This document shows, piece by piece, positions 17,287 through 24,847 of a DNA stretch of 64,000 nt. The notes under the pieces are model-generated. The model saw nothing but the letters and a program-made list of their open reading frames with translations, searched no databases and was not told the origin of the DNA. The position numbers and the translations under genes were made by a program. How positions within the stretch are numbered: the first letter of the stretch is position 1; each line of letters opens with the position of its first letter. Source of the stretch: an uncultured Collinsella sp. (lineage in GTDB: Bacteria; Actinomycetota; Coriobacteriia; Coriobacteriales; Coriobacteriaceae); assembly GCA_900556875.1 (NCBI GenBank), contig USQQ01000003.1, positions 1 through 64,000 on the forward strand, written 5' to 3'.

Positions 17287-18297
17287 CTAGATCGAGGTGG
17301 AGTCGAGCCAGTTGAGCTTGCACTCGAGAATGCGCTGCTCGCCGGGTTGGCTGCTGCCATCAAGCAAGGCGAGCAGCATCTCGGCCGCCTCCCTGCCTTC
17401 CTGGTCGACGGGCTCGATGATCGTGGAGACGGTCGGCGTGGTGAGGTTGGTCCAGTCTTCGCAGTTGAGTCCCAAAAGACCTATTTGCTGCGGAAGTAGA
17501 TGGGCCATGGGTTGGAGGGCCTTGTAGACACGGGGAAGCGCCCATTGGTTTTGTACGAAGATGAGCGTGCGCTTGGCGGGGTTGAACTTGTATTTAAAGT
17601 ATTCGGTGAGCTCGTTGATCGACGGCTTGTTGTGATCGATGGGGATGGCTTTGTAGAGCTGCCCATTCGCGGCCAATGCCTCGGCATATCCCTGAAAACG
17701 TTCCATGCGAGTGCGCATTTCGGTCATGTTGGCGGCGATGGAAAAGAAGTCTTCGTAGCCGGCGTCGAGAAGCGCCTGCGTGGCATTGTACACGCCGTCG
17801 TAGAGGTTGGTTTTGATCCAGCTGGTGCCTGGGCTGTAGATGGCCGCGTCAAAAAAGACGACGGGCTTGTCGGCGCGCTTGATGCGGTCGTGGACTGCCT
17901 TGAAATTTGCCGTGGGCTGGATGATAAAACCATCGACGCCCAGTGAGAGCATTTTGTCGACATACATGAGCTCGGTCTCGGGGTTAAAGTTGCTCGTGCA
18001 AACGACCGTCTGGTAGCCCGCGGGGAGCATGACCTGCTCCATGCCGTTGAGGACGAGGCCCGCCCATTTGTTGGTGTTATCCAAGATGATGATGGCGATG
18101 ACGTGGGTCTGCTTGCCGGTGAGCGTTTGCGCTTGGGCGTTGGGAACGTATCCGAGTTCCTTGATGACGCGCGCAATCTTTGCCTGCGTCTTCTCGCTAA
18201 GCTTTTCTCGTTTGTCGTTGAGGTAATACGAGACGCTTGCCGTCGAGGTTCCCGCCTCTCGAGCGACGTCTGCGATCGTAACGCGCTGTTTTGCCAC
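17287..18297 (-). CDS. LacI-family regulator of the adjacent PTS operon
   Basis: A DNA-binding sugar-responsive repressor of 336 residues. The N-terminal helix-turn-helix is 'VTIADVAREAGTSTASVSYYL', followed by the hinge region NAQAQTLTGKQTHV and a periplasmic-binding-protein-like ligand domain ending 'STIIEPVDQEGREAAEMLLALL'. I choose the GTG at 18297 because GGAAGGAG lies 5 nt upstream and the protein then starts right at the DNA-binding domain; an ATG 36 nt upstream lacks such a site. It is divergent from the PTS operon with a 415-bp intergenic region, so control of that operon is a reasonable inference. Confidence 0.93.
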   Translation of the reverse strand: MAKQRVTIADVAREAGTSTASVSYYLNDKREKLSEKTQAKIARVIKELGYVPNAQAQTLTGKQTHVIAIIILDNTNKWAGLVLNGMEQVMLPAGYQTVVCTSNFNPETELMYVDKMLSLGVDGFIIQPTANFKAVHDRIKRADKPVVFFDAAIYSPGTSWIKTNLYDGVYNATQALLDAGYEDFFSIAANMTEMRTRMERFQGYAEALAANGQLYKAIPIDHNKPSINELTEYFKYKFNPAKRTLIFVQNQWALPRVYKALQPMAHLLPQQIGLLGLNCEDWTNLTTPTVSTIIEPVDQEGREAAEMLLALLDGSSQPGEQRILECKLNWLDSTSI

Positions 18298-18712
18298 AGC
18301 GACTCCTTCCGACAGATGAGCATTTTCCAACATGATGACTTTGAGTCTTGGTGAGGGATGCGCTTTGGTGAGCGACTTTTTCCTTTCATATGAGTATGCA
18401 ACAAATGCGGTATATGGGTGGGGTCGAAATTTGTGACCGGCATGCGCATCTGCCGTCTACCGAGAAAATCAAATACTTCTTGACTTTTGAAATCGAGGGT
18501 AAAATCGCAGGATTCATTTTTGGTTAAACGCATAACTAAATAGCGTAACCAACGCTCTGACCTGCGCGTTTACCGAAATAAACTGGCATTAAGAAAAACG
18601 AGCACCTATATTGGTCTTGTCGAAAAGACAGCAAGTCCAAACGGCAGGGGATGCTCCGGAGGCCTCCGCAAACGGTGTCTTGCGCACGCAACTCTATGAA
18701 AAGAGGGAAGCA
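18298..18712. promoter_or_regulatory. divergent promoter region between lacI-type gene and PTS operon
   Basis: No gene is seen here. The part near 18470-18560 is AT-rich, with TTGACT at 18480-18485 as a possible -35 box for the PTS operon. An imperfect palindrome at 18522-18550 (GGTTAAACGC...GCGTAACC) is a candidate LacI operator. The reader-side leader of the PTS operon is therefore about 150-200 nt long. All of these assignments are tentative. Confidence 0.4.
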
Positions 18713-20185
18713 ATGAAGATCGTAGGCGTTGCCGCCTGTACCGTGGGTATCGCCCACACGTATATGGCCCAGAAGGCGATTCAGGATGAATGCGCCGCTC
18801 GTGGCATCGAGTGCAAAGTCGAGGCTCAGGGTGGTCTGGGTATCGAGAATGAGCTCACGCAGGAAGACGTTGATTGCGCCGACCTGGTGCTCGAGTCCGT
18901 CGACGTGGGTGTCGAGAACGAGGACCGTTTTGAGCAGAAGATGGCCGAGGGCAAGTTCCTCAAGGTCGGCACCTCGGATGTAATCGCCGATCCGGTAAAG
19001 ATTATCGACCAGGCTGTCGAGATCATCAAGGCGACGGGCGGTGCCGTTGACGCGTCCAAGGCCGAGGCCAAGGCAGAGAAGAAGGCCGTCTCCGCTGCCC
19101 CGCAGGCCCCGACACCGGCGTCCAAGCAGTCCATCTTTGCCGATCCTGGCAAGACGCTGCTCAATGCATTCAATACCGGTGTTTCCTATTTTATCCCCAT
19201 CGTCGTTATCGGTGGCGTGTTCCTCGCCTTCTCGTTGGCATCCGGTACTGCCGGTGCTAGCGGTATGGAGGTCACCAACCCGTTGATGGTGAGTCTTAAC
19301 ACTATCGGCATGGCCGGCATCTCTATGATGATTCCGGTGCTTGCGGCATACATCGCCTACTCGATGGCCGGTAAGCCCGCACTTGCCCCCGGCTTCGTCC
19401 TGGGCTACTTGGTTAACAACGCCGTCGTCACCCCGAGCGGCAACAGCGTTTCGACCGGCTTCTTGGGCGCCATGATCATGGCTGTCATCTGCGGTTACTT
19501 TGTCCGCTGGATGAAGACCTGGAAGGTCAACAACACCATCCAGACCATCATGCCCATTCTGATCATCCCGATTCTGACCTCGCTCGTCCTGGGCATGGCT
19601 TACATCTACATCCTGGCCACGCCGCTTGGCTTTGTGATGGATTGGCTCACCAGCGTGCTCGGCAGCCTGCAGGGCGGCTCCGCCGTCGTCCTGGGCCTGG
19701 TCATTGGTGTTATGACCGCTTTCGATATGGGTGGCCCCATCAACAAGACCGCTTCGACCTTTACCATGGCCATCATGGCCTCCGGCATCTACGGCCCCAA
19801 CGGTATGTTCCGCGTCGCCGTCGCCATTCCCCCGATTGCTTGCGGCCTCGCTGCGCTCATCGCCAAGAACAAGTTCGATGACGCTGACCGTCAGATGGGC
19901 ATCTCTGCTCTGTTCATGGGCTGCATCGGTATTACCGAGGGCGCTATTCCCTTCGCGGTCAAGGATCTTGGCCACACCCTGCCCGGCATTTGCATCGGCT
20001 CTGCCGTGGGCGCGGCGCTTGCCGCCTTCCAGGGCATCGACTGCTATGTTCCGCATGGTGGCTTTATTGTCGCCCTAGCCACCAACAACGTCGCGCTGTT
20101 CTGCCTGGACATCGTGATTGGCTCCTTGGTCGCCGCTGCAATCCTGATTGCCATGAAGCCCACGCTCGATAAGCAGGCCAAGTAA
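18713..20185 (+). CDS. PTS system fructose-family EIIBC component
   Basis: The membrane sugar transporter and phosphoryl-transfer component of a phosphotransferase system, 490 residues. The N-terminal EIIB domain has the phospho-acceptor cysteine in VAACTVGIAHTYMAQ (Cys9). The usual fructose EIIB motif CPTGIAHT is changed to CTVGIAHT. A linker of about 40 Ala/Lys-rich residues (115-150) joins it to the EIIC domain, with roughly eight to nine hydrophobic segments and the family motifs 'MTAFDMGGPINKTA' and 'GITEGAIPFAV'. The ATG at 18713 follows AAGAGGGAAG and gives the correct EIIB start. EIIA is encoded separately at the operon end (24253). Sugar specificity is probably a ketose, but this is inference. 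Confidence 0.93.
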   Translation: MKIVGVAACTVGIAHTYMAQKAIQDECAARGIECKVEAQGGLGIENELTQEDVDCADLVLESVDVGVENEDRFEQKMAEGKFLKVGTSDVIADPVKIIDQAVEIIKATGGAVDASKAEAKAEKKAVSAAPQAPTPASKQSIFADPGKTLLNAFNTGVSYFIPIVVIGGVFLAFSLASGTAGASGMEVTNPLMVSLNTIGMAGISMMIPVLAAYIAYSMAGKPALAPGFVLGYLVNNAVVTPSGNSVSTGFLGAMIMAVICGYFVRWMKTWKVNNTIQTIMPILIIPILTSLVLGMAYIYILATPLGFVMDWLTSVLGSLQGGSAVVLGLVIGVMTAFDMGGPINKTASTFTMAIMASGIYGPNGMFRVAVAIPPIACGLAALIAKNKFDDADRQMGISALFMGCIGITEGAIPFAVKDLGHTLPGICIGSAVGAALAAFQGIDCYVPHGGFIVALATNNVALFCLDIVIGSLVAAAILIAMKPTLDKQAK

Positions 20186-20200
20186 ACCTTTAAGGACTCC

Positions 20201-20260
20201 GGTTGTGCGGAGGGATGGATTTGACTCCGCACAACCGCCCCTACACAACAAAATCCATCC
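20201..20260 (+). promoter_or_regulatory. mutually exclusive intercistronic hairpins
   Basis: GGTTGTGCGGAG (20201-20212) pairs perfectly with CTCCGCACAACC (20225-20236). The loop segment GGATGGATTT (20213-20222) can instead pair with AAATCCATCC (20251-20260). The two pairings cannot form together. They lie between the EIIBC and KbaZ-like genes, 70 nt before the latter. No T-run follows, so RNA processing, stabilisation or a switch is more likely than termination. Confidence 0.6.
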
Positions 20261-20329
20261 GCACTGATAGGGCCCACATCTGGGTCCCAGGGAACTTTTG
20301 TCAAAAATCCTCTGGAGAAGGAGAACAAA

Positions 20330-21598
20330 ATGTCCAACCTCACCATCCGCCAGGCCGTTCAGGGCATGCTCAAGCTGCAGGACAGCGGCGATCACGCAAC
20401 CATGGTCGGCATTGGCCCCATGAGCCCCAACCTGATTCAGGCCGTGTTCGAGCTTGCCAAGGACGAGGATTTCCCGCCCATGTTTATCGCTAGCCGCAAC
20501 CAGGTCGATATGGACGAGATGGGCGCCGGCTACGTCAACGGTTGGGACCAGACGCGCTTTGCCGCCGACATTAAGAAGGTTGCCGACGAGGTGGGCTATA
20601 CCGGTCCGTACTACCTGTGCCGCGATCACGGCGGTCCGTGGCAGCGCGACGAGGAGCGTAACGCCCACCTGCCCGAGGACGAGGCCATGGAGCTCGCCCG
20701 CAAGTCCTTTGTCGCCGACATGGAGGCAGGCTTTGACCTGCTGATGGTCGACCCCACCAAGGACCCCTATCAGATCGGCAAGGTTATTCCGCTCGACGTG
20801 GTGCTTCGCCGCACGATCGATCTTATCGACTATCTTGAGCAGTACCGTCGCGAGCATAACCTGCCCGAGGTTGCCTATGAGGTCGGTACCGAGGAGACCA
20901 ATGGCGGCCTGACCTCCACCGACAAGTACGAGGAGTTCATTTCTCAGCTGCAGCCCGAGCTCGAGAAGCGCGGCTGCCCCATGCCCACCTTTATCGTCGG
21001 CCAGACCGGTACGCTCACCCGCTGGACCGAGCAGGTCGGTCATTACAACTTTAAGAATGCCCGCGAGCTCGCCGACATGGCCAAGCGCTACGGCGTGGGC
21101 CTGAAGGAGCACAACGCCGACTACCTGGACGACGCGACGCTGCTCGAGCACATCCCGGCACACGTGACCGCTTCCAATGTCGCCCCTCAGTACGGCACCG
21201 AGGAGACCCGCGCTTACCTCAAGCTCTGCGCTACCGAGCAGATTCTGGTCGACAACGGCCTGTGCGACGATCCCTCCGATCTGTATCACACGCTGCTGGT
21301 CAAGGCCATCAAGACCGAGCGCTGGCGCAAGTGGATGACCGGCGACGATGTCAACCTGCAGGTTGACGACATTCTGGCCGACGACGAGCTCAGCCTGAAG
21401 ATTCTGGATGTCTCCGGCCACTACGCGTTCAACGATCCCGAGGTCAAGGAGCAGGTCGAGAAGCTCTATCGCAACCTCGCTGCCCAGGACATTGACGGCA
21501 AGCGCTTTGTGATCGAGCACATCAAGCGCCCGATCAAGCAGTACGTCGTCGGTCTTAACCTCAAGGGCGTCACGAGCCGCATCGAGAAGGCTCTCTAA
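20330..21598 (+). CDS. GatZ/KbaZ-family protein (tagatose-bisphosphate aldolase subunit or ketose-phosphate epimerase)
   Basis: This 422-residue protein matches the GatZ/KbaZ family in length and layout: 'MFIASRNQVDMDEMGAGYVN' where GatZ has EATSNQVNQFGGYTG, 'YYLCRDHGGPWQ' where GatZ has GGDHLGPNCWQ, then 'YEVGTEETNGGLTS' and the 'LKEHNADYLDD' region. In enterobacteria GatZ/KbaZ is the non-catalytic partner of the class II aldolase GatY/KbaY. No GatY/KbaY gene is present here. I recall reports that stand-alone members epimerise ketohexose 6-phosphates at C4, which fits this operon better: tagatose 6-phosphate would become fructose 6-phosphate. Family is well supported; the activity is inference. 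AGAAGGAG precedes the ATG. Confidence 0.82.
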   Translation: MSNLTIRQAVQGMLKLQDSGDHATMVGIGPMSPNLIQAVFELAKDEDFPPMFIASRNQVDMDEMGAGYVNGWDQTRFAADIKKVADEVGYTGPYYLCRDHGGPWQRDEERNAHLPEDEAMELARKSFVADMEAGFDLLMVDPTKDPYQIGKVIPLDVVLRRTIDLIDYLEQYRREHNLPEVAYEVGTEETNGGLTSTDKYEEFISQLQPELEKRGCPMPTFIVGQTGTLTRWTEQVGHYNFKNARELADMAKRYGVGLKEHNADYLDDATLLEHIPAHVTASNVAPQYGTEETRAYLKLCATEQILVDNGLCDDPSDLYHTLLVKAIKTERWRKWMTGDDVNLQVDDILADDELSLKILDVSGHYAFNDPEVKEQVEKLYRNLAAQDIDGKRFVIEHIKRPIKQYVVGLNLKGVTSRIEKAL

Positions 21599-21617
21599 GT
21601 AGCTTTTCCTACACGAC

Positions 21618-21692
21618 GCCGGGCCTGGGGCATGTCCCAGCTGCAGGCCCGGCACATAGGACAAAGGGACATCCCCTTTGTCCTATTTTTTG
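21618..21692 (+). terminator. double hairpin with intrinsic terminator inside the PTS operon
   Basis: The first stem is GCCGGGCCTG / CAGGCCCGGC (21618-21653). The second is ATAGGACAAAGGG / CCCTTTGTCCTAT (21656-21686), followed by six T. The second meets all criteria of an intrinsic terminator, yet five operon genes follow. Partial read-through or an internal promoter is implied. Confidence 0.85.
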
Positions 21693-21723
21693 AGTTTTGG
21701 ATTCCTTAGAAGGAGTTTGCACC

Positions 21724-22407
21724 ATGAAGTTCTTTATCGATACCGCCAACCTTGACGAGATCGCCGAGGCCAAGAGCTGGGGCTGCCTTGCCGGCGTCAC
21801 CACCAACCCGTCCCTGTACGCCAAGACCGGCGGCAAGCTCGCCGACTTTGAGCCCCATATGCTCAAGATTGCCGAGCTCTGCGAGGGCCTGCCCGTGTCT
21901 GCTGAGTCCACCGCGACCACTGCCGAGGGCATGATCGAGGAGGGCAAGCGTCTTGCCGCCCTGGCTCCCAACATCGTGGTCAAGCTTCCCGTGTGCGAGG
22001 CCGGCCTCGCCGCCTGCCGCGCCCTGGCCGATGCGGGCGTGCGCGTCAACATGACGCTTGTTTTCTCGCCGACGCAGGCCCTCATGGCCGCCAACGCCGG
22101 TGCCCGCTACATCAGCCCGTTTGTCGGCCGCTTTGACGACATCGCCGAGGACGGCATCTCGCAGCTCGACAATGTCGTGACCTGCATCAAGAACTATGAC
22201 TGGACCGGCAAGAACGTCGACGACACCGTCGAGATCATCACCGCTTCGGTCCGCACGCCCAACCACGTGACCCAGGCGGCTCTTCTTGGTGCCGACATCG
22301 CGACCGTGCCCATGGCCGCTCTCAAGAAGTGCCTGCATCACCCGCTGACCGACCAGGGCCTCGCCTCTTTTGAGGCTGACTGGCAGAAGGTCGTCGCTCA
22401 GGCTTAA
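21724..22407 (+). CDS. transaldolase / fructose-6-phosphate aldolase family protein
   Basis: A small class I aldolase of the TalB/FSA family, 227 residues, the size of fructose-6-phosphate aldolases and 'transaldolase-like' proteins. 'MKFFIDTANLDEI' opens the barrel, 'GVTTNPSLYAKTG' is the classical N-terminal motif, and 'IVVKLPVCEAGLAA' carries the Schiff-base lysine (about residue 85). Later come 'NMTLVFSPTQALMAANAGARYISPFVGR' elements. AGAAGGAG lies before the ATG. Next to split transketolase genes, a role as transaldolase in the pentose phosphate pathway or as an F6P-cleaving aldolase is expected. The two activities cannot be separated by eye. Confidence 0.92.
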   Translation: MKFFIDTANLDEIAEAKSWGCLAGVTTNPSLYAKTGGKLADFEPHMLKIAELCEGLPVSAESTATTAEGMIEEGKRLAALAPNIVVKLPVCEAGLAACRALADAGVRVNMTLVFSPTQALMAANAGARYISPFVGRFDDIAEDGISQLDNVVTCIKNYDWTGKNVDDTVEIITASVRTPNHVTQAALLGADIATVPMAALKKCLHHPLTDQGLASFEADWQKVVAQA

Positions 22408-22471
22408 CGACCGGGTTGCCCTCGGCATCGCGCCATCCGGTGCCGGGGTTGTTCTCAAGAGAGGAATTCGT

Positions 22472-23302
22472 ATGACCAACCAGGAGCTGGCGAAGGTCGC
22501 CAATGAGGTCAGGAAGGGTGTCGTGACTGCGGTTCACGCGGCCAAGTCGGGACATCCGGGTGGATCGCTCGGTGCAGCCGACATCATGACGTATCTGTAC
22601 TTTGAGGAAATGAATATCGATCCTGCCGACCCTCACAAGGCCGATCGCGACCGCTTTGTGCTCTCCAAGGGTCACGCGGCGCCGGGCCTGTATTCGGTGT
22701 TGGCAAATCGCGGCTATTTTCCCGTCGAAGAGCTCGAGACGCTCCGCCATATTGGCAGCCGACTGCAGGGCCATCCCAACATGAACGATACCCCAGGCAT
22801 CGATATGTCCACCGGCTCGCTCGGTCAGGGCATCTCTGCTGCAGTTGGAATGGCGCTTGCCGCTAAGCACTGGGGCGACAGCTACCGTGTCTACACGTTG
22901 CTGGGCGACGGTGAGTGCGAGGAAGGCCAGGTGTGGGAGGCGGCTATGTTTGCCGGCAACCATGCGCTCGACAATCTTGTTGCCGTCGTCGACCACAACG
23001 GCTTGCAGATTGACGGCACGATCGATGAAGTCAACTCGGCCATGCCGCTTGCCGGCAAGTTCCGCGCCTTTAAGTGGCATGTGATAGAGCTAGCCGATGG
23101 CAACGACATGGCGCAGATTGAGGCGGCTTTCGCCGAAGCTCGCGAGGTGACCGGCGCGCCCGTCGCTATCATCGCCGAGACGGTGAAGGGCAAAGGCGTC
23201 TCCTTTATGGAGAACCAGGTTGGCTGGCATGGCAAGGCGCCCAATGACGAGCAGTTTGAGCAGGCCATGGCCGAGCTCGCGGCAGCAGGAGAGGAACTCT
23301 AA
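22472..23302 (+). CDS. transketolase, N-terminal subunit
   Basis: The thiamine-diphosphate-binding half of a two-gene transketolase, 276 residues. Visible features are 'AAKSGHPGGSLGAADIM' near the N-terminus, 'HKADRDRFVLSKGHAAPGLY', and the ThDP motif GDGECEEGQVWEAAMFAGN (the GDG...N pattern) around residues 148-166. AGAGGAATT precedes the ATG at 22472. It ends in a TAATG overlap with the C-terminal subunit, so equal translation is expected. Split transketolases are common in Firmicutes sugar operons, archaea and Coriobacteriia; full-length enzymes are about 650 residues. Confidence 0.95.
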   Translation: MTNQELAKVANEVRKGVVTAVHAAKSGHPGGSLGAADIMTYLYFEEMNIDPADPHKADRDRFVLSKGHAAPGLYSVLANRGYFPVEELETLRHIGSRLQGHPNMNDTPGIDMSTGSLGQGISAAVGMALAAKHWGDSYRVYTLLGDGECEEGQVWEAAMFAGNHALDNLVAVVDHNGLQIDGTIDEVNSAMPLAGKFRAFKWHVIELADGNDMAQIEAAFAEAREVTGAPVAIIAETVKGKGVSFMENQVGWHGKAPNDEQFEQAMAELAAAGEEL

Positions 23303-24240
23303 TGGCAGAGGTCAAAAAAGTCGCCACGCGCGTCAGCTACGGCGAGGCACTCGTCGAGCTGGGCAATGAGCACGATGACTTTGTAGTGCTCGATGCCGAC
23401 CTGGCTGCCGCTACGCAGACGGGTAAGTTTAAGACTGCCCATCCTGAGCGCTTTTACGATGCCGGCATCGCCGAGAGCAACCTGATGGGTCTTGCCGCCG
23501 GCATCGCGACCACGGGCCGCGTTGCTTTTGCGAGCACCTTTGCGATGTTTGCCGCCGGTCGCGCCTACGAGCAGGTCCGCAATTCCATTGGCTACCCGCA
23601 CCTCAACGTCAAGATTGGCGCCACCCATGCCGGCATTTCGGTGGGCGAGGACGGCGCCACGCACCAGTGCTGCGAGGATATCGCACTCATGCGTACGATT
23701 CCGGGTATGACGGTGGTCGTTCCCGCCGACGATGTCGAGGCCCGCGCCTGTGTGCGCGCCGCCTATGAGTTTGAGGGGCCGGTCTACATGCGCTTCGGCC
23801 GCCCGGCAACACCGGCCATCAACGATCACGAGGACTACGAGTTCAAGATCGGCCGCGGTGTTGTTGTACGGGAGGGCTCTGATGTCACGATCGTCGCGTG
23901 CGGTCTCATGGTCGCTGAGGCACTCGCTGCTGCCGAGGCGCTCGCTGCCGACGGCATCGATGCTGAGGTCATCAACATGCATACGATCAAACCGCTCGAT
24001 GAGCGTTTGGTGGTTGCCAGCGCCAAGAAGACCGGTCGCGTGGTCACCGCCGAGGAGCATTCGATTATCGGTGGTCTTGGCGAGGCCGTTGCCTCGGTGC
24101 TCGCGGAGCAGCATCCAGTGCCGATGCGTCGCGTCGGCGTGCGCGATGTGTACGGCGAGTCCGGCCCTGCGGTCGATTTGCTGCATAAGTACGGTTTGGA
24201 CGCCGACGGCATCGAAGCTGCGGTCAGGTCCGTGTTGTAA
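23302..24240 (+). CDS. transketolase, C-terminal subunit
   Basis: Pyrimidine-binding and C-terminal domains of the split transketolase, 312 residues. 'VSYGEALVELGNEHDDFVVL', 'FYDAGIAESNLMGLAAGIA' with the catalytic Glu contacting ThDP, 'FASTFAMFAAGRAYEQVRN' and 'ATHAGISVGEDGATHQ' are family hallmarks. The C-terminal domain has the usual 'TAEEHSIIGGLGEAVASVL' segment. The start codon overlaps the stop of the N-terminal subunit by one base. With that subunit it would interconvert C5, C3, C7, C6 and C4 sugar phosphates fed by the PTS. Confidence 0.95.
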   Translation: MAEVKKVATRVSYGEALVELGNEHDDFVVLDADLAAATQTGKFKTAHPERFYDAGIAESNLMGLAAGIATTGRVAFASTFAMFAAGRAYEQVRNSIGYPHLNVKIGATHAGISVGEDGATHQCCEDIALMRTIPGMTVVVPADDVEARACVRAAYEFEGPVYMRFGRPATPAINDHEDYEFKIGRGVVVREGSDVTIVACGLMVAEALAAAEALAADGIDAEVINMHTIKPLDERLVVASAKKTGRVVTAEEHSIIGGLGEAVASVLAEQHPVPMRRVGVRDVYGESGPAVDLLHKYGLDADGIEAAVRSVL

Positions 24241-24252
24241 GGAAGGCTTTCC

Positions 24253-24705
24253 ATGGGGTTTGTATCTGCCAACCAAGTGACGATTGGCTACGCCGCCGCC
24301 TCGCGCGAGGACGCGCTGCATTATCTGTCCGAGCAGGCTGTTGAGCTTGGTTTTGCCGATGACGCGTCTGCTGTAGAGGCGGCTTTTATTGCTCGCGAAA
24401 ACGAGGCCGAGACTGGCCTCGTCGCCGGTTTTGCCGTTCCGCATGCCAAGAGCGATGCGATCCATACGCCGGGCGTGGCCGTGCTCAAGCTGTCCGAGCC
24501 TGTTGAGTGGCCGAGCTTTGATGGCGTGCCCGTCGATGTGGCGCTCGCGCTGTACGTGCCCGCCGGCGAAGCGGGAACCACGCACCTGCGTCTGCTCTCC
24601 AAGGCTGCCGTGATGCTGATGGATGCTGGCTTCCGTGACAGGGTGCGCGAAAGCACCGATCCTGTCGAGATTGCCGAGCTCATCAACGCCGGGCTCGAGG
24701 GCTAG
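24253..24705 (+). CDS. PTS fructose-family EIIA component
   Basis: A cytoplasmic phosphocarrier of 150 residues that passes phosphate from HPr to EIIB. The EIIA type 2 (fructose/mannitol) fold is indicated by 'FIARENEAETGLVAGFAVPH', in which His is the phosphorylation site, and 'VLKLSEPVEWPSFDGVPVDVALAL'. It is the last gene of the operon, 12 nt after the transketolase, and completes the EIIBC encoded at 18713. Placing EIIA last and separate is unusual but workable, because it is needed in catalytic amounts only. Confidence 0.92.
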   Translation: MGFVSANQVTIGYAAASREDALHYLSEQAVELGFADDASAVEAAFIARENEAETGLVAGFAVPHAKSDAIHTPGVAVLKLSEPVEWPSFDGVPVDVALALYVPAGEAGTTHLRLLSKAAVMLMDAGFRDRVRESTDPVEIAELINAGLEG

Positions 24706-24747
24706 AACGGGCTCTCCGTTCCATTAATCGATCCTTCTCCAAGGAAA

Positions 24748-24785
24748 AGGGCCGCGACGCTATAGGCGTCGCGGCCCTGTCTGCG
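24748..24785 (+). terminator. PTS operon terminator (strong hairpin, weak T-run)
   Basis: AGGGCCGCGACGC and GCGTCGCGGCCCT pair perfectly over 13 bp with a 5-nt loop. Only a weak GTCTGCGTTTT follows, so termination efficiency is uncertain. Confidence 0.7.
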
Positions 24786-24789
24786 TTTT

Positions 24790-24835
24790 CCCAGATAAAA
24801 CCTGCCAAAATAAACCTGTCCCTTTTTGGTAGGTT
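24790..24835. repeat. REP-like hairpin, GGGACAGG family, copy 1
   Basis: AACCTGCCAAAA and TTTTTGGTAGGTT pair around TAAACCTGTCCC. It is nearly identical to the segment at 30572-30616 and is the reverse complement of the one at 27988-28034. All three carry GGGACAGGTTTATTTTGG or its complement with one change. It lies between convergent genes. Confidence 0.85.
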
Positions 24836-24847
24836 AAACGGCGTAAC

